Below are positions 18,441-29,189 of a DNA stretch of 64,000 nt, piece by piece. The notes beneath the pieces were generated by a model. That model ran no database searches, was not told the origin of the DNA, and worked only from the letters and a program-made list of their open reading frames with translations. Made by a program: the position numbers and the translations under genes. The DNA comes from Paramoeba atlantica (Eukaryota > Discosea). Location of the stretch: NCBI GenBank assembly GCA_977017575.1, contig CDRNVI010000170.1, forward strand, positions 1 to 64,000, given 5' to 3'. Every line of letters begins with the position of its first letter. Within the stretch, counting starts at the first letter, position 1.

Positions 18441-20976
18441 TTAAACTCTCCAGAAAATCAGGTTCCTTCCAGGCCAAAAGACTAATTAGGTCCCTATTTT
18501 TGACTCTTTTTTTGAAGCCACTGGTGGGTGGAGGGGAGATTTTTTTTGATAAACTTTTTAATAAAGATCTTTTAAACAAGAATATCAAGAAATATTTGTC
18601 CAAATATTGTTTTTTGAAAAAAAAAATTGAGTCACCAAAAAAAAAAAAACATCATTTTTCAAAAGGACTAATTAGTCCTCAATCATGTGCCTGCTCATAT
18701 GGTCAGCAAAGCAACCTGAACAAAAAATGAGTGTTTGATCACAGGAGCAATAGGTTTGAACTTTCTTTGTACAATTTGTCCCATTTGCATCTACTCTTCT
18801 GGTACTCTTGTCTGGCTTCAGTCCAATTACCATTTCACCAAACTCCAGCAAAGTTGGGCTTGATCATCAGATGATGTTCTACATGAGTTGGGAGTGGTAT
18901 TCGCAGGTTATAGCCTTCATCCAAGGGATGATTCTGAGAGAGTAGACCTTGGGCAACCTCAAAACGAAATTCTGCAAAGGAGAGCTCTTTGGCTTGGGGG
19001 AAAAAGTGCTGAAATATGAGGAAGGCATTGACTTCCACAACTACAAGAATGAAAGCAAACTGCCTGTGGACCCATTTTTTGGTCTTCCAGGAACTCTCCA
19101 AGGAGAGAGAACCTTGCCTCAGTTGGTTGTGATCATCCACACAATGCCTGGTTTGATAGTAAAAGTCAAGAGGCTGAGTATATCACAGGGAGAGTCTTTG
19201 GCCTTCAAGCTTGCAATTTCGTGGGCAACCAGTGGGAAAAGAAGTTCCCCAGGTATTAATCATTATAGAAGAGTGATGAACATCTTGGAAAGCCTCCACA
19301 TAGAATTTATAACCTCTCAGAGATCCTTTCTTCACTTTCACACATAACCAGGTTCCTTCTCCTTGAGGTGTGCAACAATCTCTTCCCCTGAAATTCCTTT
19401 GGGCCAATATCATTTTTTCTTCACAACTGAAGTACAATACAATCCCTTCTCAAAGAAGTTGAATACAACCTTCCAACACACAAAAACCACTATCCAAAGC
19501 AACTACTCGACCAGTTCCCCAAATTCCCTCAGTCATTCTAAGCATTAAACCAACAGTTTTCGCTCCAGAACCAGATGGAGGTTGAAACTTGGGCAGGCCC
19601 ATTTCAGGAGGATGGGACTTTCCTTCCACAATTTCAAGAAAGAATATCACTCTAGTCTCCCCACAACCAATTGTATGATATTCATTTCCAAAAGGATGAG
19701 GTTCCCTCTGAACAAACATCCAACCAGGAGCCCATTTACAGAACCACACCACCATAGACTCATCCAGACAGACCTGCCAACTTGGAACAAAGATGGTCTT
19801 CATCTTCTCGTTAAAAGCAGCAATCAGGGGTCGAATTTCCCACATACGGTCTGTGTAAGAGGGTTTTGCAGAGAGAGGAGCAAGTTTAAGAGAGGAGACA
19901 ATCATATCAAACCGATTTCTACTGATATATTTCCCAAGATAAGGCAGTGTACCATGCAAGGAAGATCCAGCTGAATCCTTTGAAATTTGAAAAAAATCCC
20001 TTCTTTTATGTCCTGGGTAGAAAGACATAATCTGGTGCAAGGCAATAAAATCAAGCATTTCAGCTTCAGTGAAGTTCAAAGAATGGTTAAACTCATTTTT
20101 GTTGCTTTCAGCACATCAGTTTTTAGAAAGGTTAGAGGCAGAACTTGGAGAAAAATATCGAGAGGAGTGGGGACATAAACAGCATCAAAGCGAATTCTTG
20201 TACAGGCCTTGAAGTCTTGTGCTCCTATCACAGCACGAGCATCAGTTGTTGAGGAAGACCACTCAGAAACACAAAGGAAAGATCATTTTCAACGAGTTCT
20301 GCTGCATTGTCTTCCCCTTCCTCCTCAATATCAGAGCAAGATTCAGTATCTTCATCATCAGTATCAGATGAGCCCAAAACAGGCACAGAGGTTGTTGATG
20401 CCTGGGATGAACCAGAACTTGATCCTCCTGAGCCAGAAGAGGATGATGAAGATGAAGATGGATGAGTTGAAGTCCCACAACCCTCTGAGACATCCGCTTC
20501 TCCAACAAACTTCAAATTTTCGGGGAGAGCCAGAAGGTAATCATTCTGGAAGACAGGAGAATGAAGCAAAACTACCATTTGAGATTTCCTGTCATAGTTC
20601 TGAAGTTCCACCCTTTTCACCCTGAGTGAAGAGAGAGATGCTCCTTGATATTGATCACCAAAATGTTTCCTTAGAAGATGAGAAGGGCAAAGGTTCACAG
20701 CTTTGCAGAACCAAATAGTATCCTCCTTCAATTCTTCAATTCTTGGAGAAGTTGATCCAGAACTCATTTTTCTCACCACTGTAACTTTTTTCATTCAGAC
20801 TTTCTGAGAAAGGCATTGTGATGAAAATCAAGAAAAAACCTCAAAGAAACACAAAGAAAGTCAAAAAAAAAAAAAGTTCAAAAATGTGCTTTATTTTGGC
20901 CAACAAACAGGAGCCTAATTAGGCCCAAAAAGACTAATTAGGCCCCCCTGGAAGGAACCCAATATAATATTGTTAA
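18441..20976 (-). mobile_element. piggyBac-like DNA transposon
   Basis: TTAA stands at both edges (18,441-18,444 and 20,973-20,976), the hallmark target of piggyBac. Inside lie inverted 13-mers GGTTCCTTCCAGG at 18,461-18,473 and its complement at 20,947-20,959. The palindrome CTAATTAG occurs twice near each end (about 18,482, 18,668, 20,909 and 20,931). The single gene reads right to left and fills the interior. The 13-16 bases between TTAA and the 13-mer do not match between ends, so the exact termini are uncertain. Confidence 0.75.
18672..20794 (-). pseudogene. piggyBac-like transposase (frame-interrupted)
   Basis: The N-terminus from ATG 20,794 has a Ser/Gly/Asp/Glu-rich acidic region. 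The DDE domain follows: YISRNRFDMI, W.IRPLIAAFNEKMK, VCLDESMV (catalytic Asp-Glu), FGNEYHTIGCGETRV, then VALDSGFC. A …RHCVDDHNQLRQG…EVNAF segment and a C-terminal Cys/His cluster (C-x7-C-x-C-x7-C-x2-C-x4-H-x3-H) end at TAA 18,674-18,672. The frame breaks near 20,235, at 20,10x (an A-run one base short), near 18,840, and by TGA at about 19,184. Protein order and length (~700 aa) fit a full transposase. It is either recently dead or affected by sequence errors. Confidence 0.8.
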
Positions 20977-21285
20977 CCAAAATAAACCTGATCAAATTGT
21001 GCAATATCTTGATGCAATAAATGAGGAAATATATATATATTTGTTCTCATTCTCACTTCTAATCTAAGAGAAGGAAAGAAAAGATTGAAGAAGAGATAAA
21101 AAAAAATGAAAAAATTCACTATGTGAGAATTGAACCTGTTAGATGAATAGATGGTTCTTGCCCTTCTCCTTATTCTCCTGAGGTTTGAAAAAGAAGTTTT
21201 TCAATCCCCCTCCTTTGAAACAAAAATAGAAGACATTATTTGAAAAATAACTTTCTTCAAAAGAACAATGAACCCCCAGAATTTT

Positions 21286-21333
21286 CATACTCTCTGGGTG
21301 CTAATTTGAAAATTTGTACCCAGAGAGAGTATA
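21286..21333. repeat. Dispersed hairpin repeat, copy 1
   Basis: CATACTCTCTGGGT followed 20 bases later by its near complement ACCCAGAGAGAGTATA. Four related copies lie at 26,401, 51,994, 53,024 and 53,532. Confidence 0.8.
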
Positions 21334-21719
21334 AGTCTTCTTGCTTGAGGTCATTTGAGTTTTGCTTGTATTGCCACTGAACAAGGAAAGAACCAAAATA
21401 GTCACTTCTTCAAAAAAGATCAAAAGAAATGAGTTCTCTGTTCAAAAAAAAAATGTGAAAAAGGAGGTGAAAAGAAAAGATAAAGAAGATAAAAACTAGT
21501 AAGAAAAAGAAAGAAAAAAGAACCTTGTGTCTTTACCTCTCACAGCTTAATAGATGGTCTCCCTGATCCAGTGTCCCCTCAAGGTAAAATGATTCCCATT
21601 TCTCTCAAAGTTCTTGTTTCTCAAAAGACAAAGGGAATGCCAAATCAAAGAAAGGTCCCAACATTGAACTGAACTGGGGTGAGTCATAAAATAATTAAAG
21701 AAATAATTGATATTCTCAA

Positions 21720-22790
21720 GGATCCACCAGGTCTAATCCTCTTAAATAACATCAAAGAAATAATAGTGTTGTTTGAACAATATCAAAAGAACTATTTAAC
21801 TTGTTCATATATAAAACTCCTTACAATCCATTCAATTTGTTTTGCCTTTCTCAATCTTGGATATTAATCACAAGCACAAAGTGGAGACATTATCATCACA
21901 ACAAGACACTCCCTCAACAGGTATTCAACAAAACCAAATAACCCATAACCCAAATATCCAACCAAGAAACAACCACCTCTAAAAACCACCAACAAATAAC
22001 AAACAACAAAACAACAAAACAACAATGCCCCCCACAAACAATGCACAATACTCCAGAAACAACAAAACACAAAATAAAGAAGGGGGGAAAACCTGGTGTG
22101 ATAATGAGGACAAAACAATAGTGGCAACAACAACTTGCACAGCAGAAAGTGCCTTTGGTGAGAAGGTGGAAAATCAGAAAGGTGTCAAATGTATTTTTTC
22201 TCCCCATCATGAATTCTCCATTATTGTTTGTGTTAAAAACCACCCACTTCCACTCCCTTCATTCAAAAGGAAAGTCAATCAAAAAATTCAAAATAAAAAA
22301 ACAAAGAGAAAGGGGAAGAAGGAAAGGGAAAAAAAGAGAAAGGAGGAAAAGAGGGGAAAAACAAAAGAGATAAGAAGAAAAAAGGTAAAAAAGGGAGAAA
22401 AAGGGGAAAGATAAGAAAGAAATATGGAACACTTTTGTCTTTGTTTTAAAATAAAAGATTAAACAAAAGATTATACAAAAGAAAAGGAAGGAAGAATCAA
22501 AAAGAGAAAAAAAAGAAAAAAAAAGAAAAAAGAACCTTGTCTGGTGGGATCTCAAGTCTCCCTGACTCCTTAACTCCCCAACTCCTCTCTCTCTCTCTCT
22601 CTCTCCCTCAGCGAGAATTGGATCATCTTCTGGGACATTCAATTTTTGAGGGATCAAATAGCTTAAAAATATCAAAGAAAAAAGAGTTGTTTGAACAAAC
22701 CAAAAGAACTTTTTAATTTGTTCATAAAACTCCAAAACATCACCACAAAAATCCTTTCAATTGTTCTGTCTTTCTGTTTTTTGATTATAT
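21720..22790. repeat. Two diverged copies of an unidentified segment
   Basis: About 140 bp at 21,730-21,860 (ATCAAAGAAATAATAGTGTTG…) recur at 22,665-22,790 (ATCAAAGAAAAAAGAGTTG…TTTTTAATTTGTTCATAAAACTCC). In both cases the motif AGAACCTTGT precedes by 150-200 bp. The long frames between them are low-complexity or lack coding sense. The function is unknown. Confidence 0.55.
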
Positions 22791-22799
22791 TGTCATCTA

Positions 22800-23385
22800 A
22801 CAGAAAAAGAAAAAAGAAAAGAAAGAAAAATTAGTTTTCCAATTCAAAAAAACAAAGAAAAACAAAGAAAAGAAAAAAACACATTACAAAACACCCCACA
22901 AAATAAAGGTTTTTGATCTTGGGTTGGTGGTGGAAAGAAAGAGAGAACGAAAAATGAAAATGAAAAAAAGGAAAAAGGAAAAAAAATTAAAAGAAAAAAG
23001 AAAAAAAGAAAAAAAGAAAAAAAAGAAAGAAAAAGAAAAAGAAAAAAAGAAAAAAATACATTCGAACAAGATTTGTGAGTTGAGTGGTCCTGTGAATGAA
23101 TTCTTACTGAAATACCTACAAAGAGAAAAGAAAGAAAAAAGAAAGAAAAAAGAAAGAAAAAAGAAAGAAAAAAGAAAGAAAGAAGAGAGAAAGAGAGAAA
23201 GAAAGAAAGAAGAGGGAAAGAAAAGAAATCAGAATAAAATAATAAAAAATAAAAAATAAAAAAAATAATAAAATAATAAAATAATAAAAAATAATATCAA
23301 AAAATAAAAAAATAAAAAAATAAAAAATAAAAAAAATAAAAAAATAAAATAAAAAAACATCATGCACCCCTATCCTCAATGAGTC
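22800..23385. repeat. Purine-rich and (AAAT)n low-complexity DNA
   Basis: Runs of GAAAA and AAAT on the plus strand. On the minus strand these are polypyrimidine tracts that could be intron sequence of the leucine-rich-repeat gene. Confidence 0.7.
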
Positions 23386-25784
23386 GATGGAGCTTTTCTT
23401 GAAAACCCTTCTGCCCAAAACCAACTACCTTTCCCACTGTCTCCCCATCTCACACCATGGTTTTGAACATTTCTCGACCAAAATCACAGGCTTCTGCAAG
23501 TGAATCAACTTCACTCCTCCAAGGACCAGCATGACATGTATGAGGTTGAACTAAATCAAAGGGAGGAGGGGGTTTCCGCTTCAGTCAAAGACATCATGCA
23601 TGCAGCCTATTTGGGCTCCTGGATCTCAGTGTACAAAGCATGCGATGCCTTTCGACCAGAACTCTTCCCTCTCTTTCAAAGCCTCTGGGAGCGTGATTCC
23701 CTTGAGAAACAAGTGGTCTCCAATGTGTATGTTAAGTTTAAAACCAAAGTTGACACTGAGTGGAAGATCGCAGAAACAGAGAACCTATCTTTTCACCAAC
23801 TCCTCACCAGGCTTGCCCATCCACCCCCAGAATCCTACTCAGCAGCTCTCAAGTATCAGAAGAAGCTCTCCAGCTATCAGTTTCAGGAAAACAGAAAAAA
23901 GATAATTCAAAATAATGATTTTCTTCCACTGCAAGCTGCACTCCAAGAGAATGAAGCTGGCCCAATTTCTCATGCATGGATGACAGTCTACCCAAATTCT
24001 GAGGGAGAGGATACTCACTACAGTAGGCCAGACTTTTTGAATGCTGAGGAATATTGCTTCACTTATCGACACCGCTTTGACATTACAGATCCCACCCTCT
24101 CGTCTCTCTCAAGCCAAGGCACTGTCACTTGCAAGGCCTGCTCCAATCCTGTGATGAGTTCCCTCCACCTCTCTGACTGTGTGAAATTCAACCAAGGTAT
24201 GAATGACAGGCATCATCATTTTGTGAAACAGCTTCTGCAAATTTCCAAATTTGCACAGTTTAATGTGCTTCCAGACGGCCATTTCCCTCCCATTGATCAT
24301 CACAACAAGAAGCCAGACCTGACTCTCAAACATTGGCAAGGTGGGAGACACTTGTGTCTGGATGCTACAGTCATTTCAGCTCAAGGCAGGAATGCAACAT
24401 CCACATTTCAAGGTATGACAACAGGTACATCAAATCAACAAAACCCCAGGAATCCACTTGAAATTCCACACATGGCAAGAATCTGAAAGCTGAATGAATA
24501 TCTACCAGAACACCCACACATCGAAATGTTGAATGCAGGAAGAGATAATGAAGAAGTGAGGACCCTTAAAGAAATTAAATTGTCCAACTCTTCAGGTGTG
24601 GAAGTTCTCTTTCTTCCTATGTCAACTTCATCAGGTGGTGCGGTCTCATCAGATGTAACAAGCTTCCTGAAGTGCATTGCATCTGAGGTTTTGCAGGGAG
24701 GTATAATATTAGATCAAGATCCCTATCGAGCCTTCTTGCGAAACACAATAGCATGGCGAGAAACATGAGATCCATCCAGCAAGGTCTCCACATTTCTTCA
24801 CCTTCTCTTGACAATCTGCCACAACAGACTCTGCACTCTAGGGAGCAGAGTCTCTAAGTGCTCCTCTCTAAAAACTTTCAAAATGTTTTATCTTCCCCTT
24901 TTCCCCTTTGTCCACAATTGAAATAAATTAGAAAATTAAATAAAAATAATAAAAATAATAAAAAATAAAATAAAAAACATCAAGTCAAATTGGAGAGTTG
25001 TCCAAATTCAGTTGGCAAAGTCCCCGTGAATTTATTAGAAACAATGTCTCTAATAATATGATGAAAGGGAGAGAAAGAAAGAGAGGAGAGAGAGAGGAGA
25101 GAGAGAGAAGAAAAAGAGAAAGAGAGAAAAGTGAGAGAGAAAAGAGAGAGAAAGAAGGAAAAGAAAAAAATCATCAGAACAGAATAATTTATTCAAAAAA
25201 TAATCAAGAAAAAAAAAGAAAAAAAAGAAAAAAAGAAAAAAAGAAAAAAAGAAAGAAAAAGAAAAAAGAAAAAAAAAAGAAAAAGAAAAACATTTGAAGA
25301 AGATCAGAGAGTTGTGCAAATTCAACAGGCATTGCCCCTGAAAAGAAATTCCCTTCCAGTGATCTGATAAAATCAAAATAATTTTCAATAAAAATGAAAG
25401 AAATGAAAAGAAAAAAAAAAAGAAAGAAAAAGAAAAAGAAAAAAGATAAAAAAGAAAAAGAAAAAAGATAAAAAAGAAAAAAAGAAAAAAAAAAAAAGAA
25501 AAAGAAAAAGAAAAAGAAAAAGAAAAAAAAAGAAAAAAGAAAAAAGAAAAAATTACAAATCAGTTAGTTTTGAAATTTTGTCCAAGATTTTTTTCTCCCT
25601 TCAGTCGATTGGCTCCAAACCTTTTGGAAAAGAAAGAAAGAAAAGAGAAGAAAAGAAAAGAAAAGAGAAGAAAAGAGAAGAGAAGAGAAGAAAAAAGAAG
25701 AGAAGAGAAGAGAAGAGAAGAAAGAAAAGGAAAAAAAAAAAGAAAGAAAAGAAAGAAAAGGAAAAGAAATAAAATAAAAATAAA

Positions 25785-25817
<33 letters not shown>

Positions 25818-26135
25818 AAAAAATAAAAAATAAAAAAAACATGATTTGGACATGAAGATTTTCAATTTCTAATGGAACAGCCCTCTCAAAGTATTGTCAG
25901 AAAGATCTCTAGAAAGAGAAGAGAGAAGAGAGAGGGAGAGAGGGAGAGAAAAGGGGAGAGAGAAAGAGAGAGAAGAATGAAAAAGTTACAAGAAAAAGAA
26001 AAGAAAAAAAAGAAAAAGAAAAAAGAAAAAAGAAAAAGAAAAAAGAAAAAAGAAAAGAAAAAGAAAAAAGAAAAAAGAAAAGAAAAAGAAACAAATAAAA
26101 CAAGAGAAGAAAGGAGATAGTTGTTTGCCAAAAGC
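23060..26135 (-). CDS. Leucine-rich-repeat protein gene, one repeat per exon (partial)
   Basis: Six short minus-strand exons lie in pyrimidine tracts: 26,135-26,102; 25,908-25,841; 25,620-25,557; 25,363-25,292; 25,049-24,979; 23,115-23,060. Each begins after AG with one base then codons ending in x-N (LLANN, DLSDN, FGAN, SLEGN, DIVSN, YFSKN) and ends …AT|GT or similar. The 25,363-25,292 exon is exactly 72 nt (24 residues) with a complete plant-type LRR: LEGNFFSGAMPVEFAQLSDL; 25,049-24,979 reads NKFTGTLPTEFGQLSNL. Such LRRs bind proteins and often sit in membrane receptors, but no kinase or signal peptide was found, and both ends of the gene are missing. Three exons need a one-base homopolymer change to stay in frame. 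Confidence 0.6.
23484..24930 (+). mobile_element. Non-LTR retrotransposon, restriction-like-endonuclease type (copy 2, 5'-truncated)
   Basis: Only the C-terminal half of the family seen at 0.2-4.8 kb is present, as expected for 5' truncation during reverse transcription. It lies on the opposite strand inside an intron of the LRR gene, between exons at 23,115 and 24,979. The 3' end is an (AATAAA)-type A/T-rich tail at 24,915-24,977. Confidence 0.8.
23500..24768 (+). CDS. C-terminal endonuclease part of the retrotransposon polyprotein
   Basis: A frame of 422 codons contains AAYLGSWISV (end of RT region), TEWKI…LLTRLAHPPP, the finger CKACSNPV…LHLSDC, RHHHFVKQLL, and the nuclease motif KKPDL…LCLDATVIS. 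The frame meets a TGA at 24,484 and carries on in phase with KLNEYLPEHPHIEMLNAGRD and EVLFLPMSTSSGG, which match copy 1. No other stop or frameshift occurs until TGA at 24,766. The PD…D nuclease cuts the insertion target. Reading through the first TGA gives an undamaged domain. Confidence 0.78.
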
Positions 26136-27230
26136 CTTTTTTAACAAATAATAGAAAGAGAGAAAGAGAGAAGAGAGAGAAAGAAAAAGCAGAAGAGAAA
26201 GAGAAGAGGAGAGAAGAGAGAGAGGAGAGAAGGAGAGAATGAGAAAGAGAGAGAAGAAGAAGAAGAGAAGCAAAAAAACAGAGGTTGTGTGTTGCTCACC
26301 CTCCTCTCCCATTCTCTCTCCCCCCCCCCAAGAACCCCCCCCTCTTGCTCTTCCATTTTTTGTTTTCCATTGTGATTGTGGGTATTTTGTAATTTTTTTT
26401 CATACTCTCTGGGTTCAAATTTTCAGATTCACATCCAGAGAGGATGAAAAATCCAAATGAAAAAAACACAAAAACATTGTCCTCCCAGATGAAATCTTCC
26501 AATCTCACGAACAAAAAGGAAAGAAAAGAGAGGAACCAAAAAAAGAATTACCCTCAAGAGAGGGAAAAGACAAAGGGGGAAAACAGCAGTGAGAAAAAAA
26601 GAAAACAAAAACAAGAAAAAAAAAAGGGAAAGACAAAAAGAAAGAAAAGAAAAAAGGAGAAAAAAAACAGATGGAGAAAAAAGAAAAAAAGAAAACCCAA
26701 GAAAAGAAAGAAAAAAAAGGAAAACTCAAAAAAAACAAAAAAGGGAGAAAAAGGAAAAGAGAAGAGAAGGAGGAAAAAACCTCTTTTCTTGATCAGCCAG
26801 AACGCTCCTCTCCCCTCTCCCTCAAAACATCCCCCCCCCCACCCCTCCTCAAAAAATTATCATCCTAAAATTATGGTCATGATATTTGTGGTTGATCCTA
26901 TCACCATCCCTTTTAACCCCCCCCCTCTCCTCCTTTTACTCCCTCTCCCCCCATCACCCACCCCACAGAAAAAGGCAGTTGTTCAAGTCAGTTTGGAAGC
27001 TCCCTCAATGGAGGTCACATTGAGTGGAAAAGAGAATGAAAGAAAGGAAAAAAAGAGAGGGAGGGGGAACTGAAGAGGTCGGAAGAAGAAAACTGAAGAG
27101 GGTGAAGAGGAGAGAAAAAGAGGAAGAAAAAACGAAAAAAAAAAAAACCAATTATCAAGCTGACAAAGAGCATCTTTTCGCCCTTTCTCTTTCCTGAAAA
27201 ATTAAGGGATCTAAATCAGCGGCTCAACCG
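25050..27230. repeat. Extensive purine-rich low-complexity DNA
   Basis: Apart from the LRR exons and the hairpin at 26,401, this is GAAAA/GAGA repeats with a C-rich patch at 26,820-26,960. Long frames here encode only Lys/Glu/Arg or Phe/Ser strings and are discounted. Confidence 0.75.
26401..26446. repeat. Dispersed hairpin repeat, copy 2
   Basis: CATACTCTCTGGGTTC … ATCCAGAGAGGATG, an imperfect palindrome with an AT-rich loop, followed by an A-rich, ACACAAAAACA-type stretch as in copies 3 and 4. Confidence 0.8.
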
Positions 27231-27400
27231 CTTTTTTTTTGTTTTGGGAAAAGGAGGAAGAGAGAAGAGAGAGAAAGAAAGAGAGACTTTGTTCGGTAAA
27301 AGTTTGTGTTTGGGTTGTTGAATTCAAGGGATCTCCTCTTTTTCCTTTGGTTTTTTTTTTGACTTTTCATGGTTTGTTTCTTTTGTTTCTTTTGTTTCTT
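27160..27400. repeat. Dispersed block shared with 54.8-55.3 kb
   Basis: GCATCTTTTCGCCC…GAAAAATTAAGGGATCTAAATC…CGCTTTTTTTTT, then a GA-rich run, then GAGAGACTTTG…GTTTGTGTTT…TCCTTTGGTTTTT. The same order of blocks occurs at 54,810-55,335. A nine-base T-rich microsatellite (TTTCTTTTG) follows at 27,378-27,424. Identity is unknown. Confidence 0.6.
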
Positions 27401-28235
27401 TTGTTTCTTTTGTTTCTTTTGTTTTTCTTTCTTTCTCCTTTCCTTTTTTTTTGTCTTTTTGGGATTTTTGTCTCAACCTTCCAAAGATTGTTCTGAGGTT
27501 TTCTTTCTTTTTTTGTCATTTCAAACTTTTCAAACTGCTGTTTTTAAATTTTTCCTCTTTTTGAATGTATTTTGGTGACCCCCCAAAAAATCATATTTGA
27601 AGTGGAGGAGGGAGAATGAATACATAGAAAGAGAAAAGAGAGAGAGAGGCGGGGAAAAAAAAAGAAGGATTGTTGCCTTTTCAAAAAGTAATTGCTAGAT
27701 TCAATAAAAATCAATTTATTCAAATTTTAAAGAGCAAGTGAGTGGGTGATGTTCCTGCCCCCCCCACTCCTCTTTTTTTGTTGTTTAAAATCAAATTGTT
27801 TTGTTGAGAGAAATAAGAATGAAAATTTTATTTGTGACTCCACAGAGTGGCAGAAAGAACACACTGCTTTTGAAGTGTTTCAGTGAATCAACTCACAAAA
27901 CAAAGATTTATTTTTGAGAGAGTGAGTTGGTGTTTGCATTTTCGTTTTGGCTCTCACTCTCCCCTTCAAAATTGTGAGAATGGATGTTTACCCACTCTTG
28001 TTTCAATGCGAACGAAAACAAGTTGCAATTGGACCCATTCAAAATGCGACGGGTGTTTTTGGAGCTTTGCAGAATGCAAATTTGAAAAAGGATGTGTTTC
28101 CACACAAAAAAAAATGGAAAAAATTTTTGCGATTTTCAGTTTGCAAACTTGTTTTTTGGCGTTTACAACTCATCTAATTAAAGGGGTCTCCGTATCTCAA
28201 TATTCATCAATCTTGACATCTCCATGACCACCAAA

Positions 28236-28560
28236 ACGTTTAGCGTATTCAAAGCCTGTGCCTAGTTTCTCCTTGTTGAGCACCTCAGCCACATTTGAAC
28301 ATTGTATTGAGAGCCTGCATCAATTCATGAAGGACAGAAGCCTTCGCCTTCTTCTCAATTGGTCTCTTGCTCACATGGGCTTGGTAAACTTGATCAGGGA
28401 TTCTCAATGCTTCAACTCCAGGGAGGCTCATGGAGGTCCTGACAGACTTGAAGTTGGCTGAGATGTAGTCAATTTGCTGATCACCACTGGAAATTTCCCA
28501 TCAATTCAGGAACTCCTCCTGCTTCTTCTCCTTTGTGTCCTTCTCCAGCATCTGCCATAT
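28236..28560 (-). other. Exon-like coding segment with in-frame TGA
   Basis: The minus-strand frame reads WQMLEKDTKEKKQEEFLN, TGA, then WEISSGDQQIDYISANFKS and continues for about 70 more codons (…HVSKRPIEKKAKASVLHELM…) to a second TGA. The composition is strongly protein-like and there is no TAA or TAG. I do not recognise the family. It may be part of the gene whose exons lie at 28.7-30.5 kb. Confidence 0.35.
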
Positions 28561-28735
28561 GTGGTCCAAATTTTATGAATTGGTGAATGGAAAAAATGAA
28601 AGTGATTTGGTTGTTGTGATGGTTGATAATTCAGTGAACTTCTTTTCGAAATTGATAACTTTCTCAAAGCCACAATCTTGGTGAACAAACTCTTTTGGTG
28701 AAACAGCCAATAAAAACACCTTTTTTATGACTTAC

Positions 28736-29036
28736 CATGCTTTGGACAAGTCTGCAATAAGTTTCCAGTGTTCTCCTCCAGGGATTTTCTCTCCAAAAGG
28801 CAGGTGAATCCTCTTCTCCTGCATGTATTTTGCCATATTTAGCCATTGACATTGGCGACTTGTGTGGTCTGTATTCCCACAAAGTAGGCATCTTTGGGTT
28901 CCATGCACTTTTTTGTGGATGGGTACTTCAAATTGTAGTCTGATGTGTTCCTTGAGTGTTGCAACCTTGGCTGTCAATTGTTTTTGTTGAAGATGGAGTA
29001 TCATATCTTCTCTGCTCACCATTACATGATTTTGAA
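28736..29036 (-). other. Exon encoding a CCHC zinc knuckle
   Basis: It is bounded by a strong acceptor (TTTCTTGCAG|G at 29,037) and a consensus donor (CATG|GTAAGT at 28,736/28,735). The 100-codon frame contains CLLCGNTDHTSRQC (C-x2-C-x4-H-x4-C), the knuckle of nucleic-acid-binding and Gag proteins, preceded by a helical Gln/Lys-rich stretch. The intron that follows shares ~40 bases with a site 450 bp upstream (about 29,160-29,195), evidence of local duplication. The full protein is not identified. Confidence 0.5.
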
Positions 29037-29189
29037 CCTGCAAGAAATGAAAAAGAAAGTGGATGAAGTATTGTTTTTTGCTTGTGTTTTTATTGACTTG
29101 TACTTTTCACTGAACTGATGAATTTCATAACTTTTCTCAATGTTGATAATCGAAAACAAGCCAATAAAAACACCTTTATTCCTTATCAT

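Noticed and set aside
25050..27075. Lys/Glu-rich and Phe/Ser-rich ORFs in GA tracts
   Set aside because: Simple-sequence translations without domain structure.
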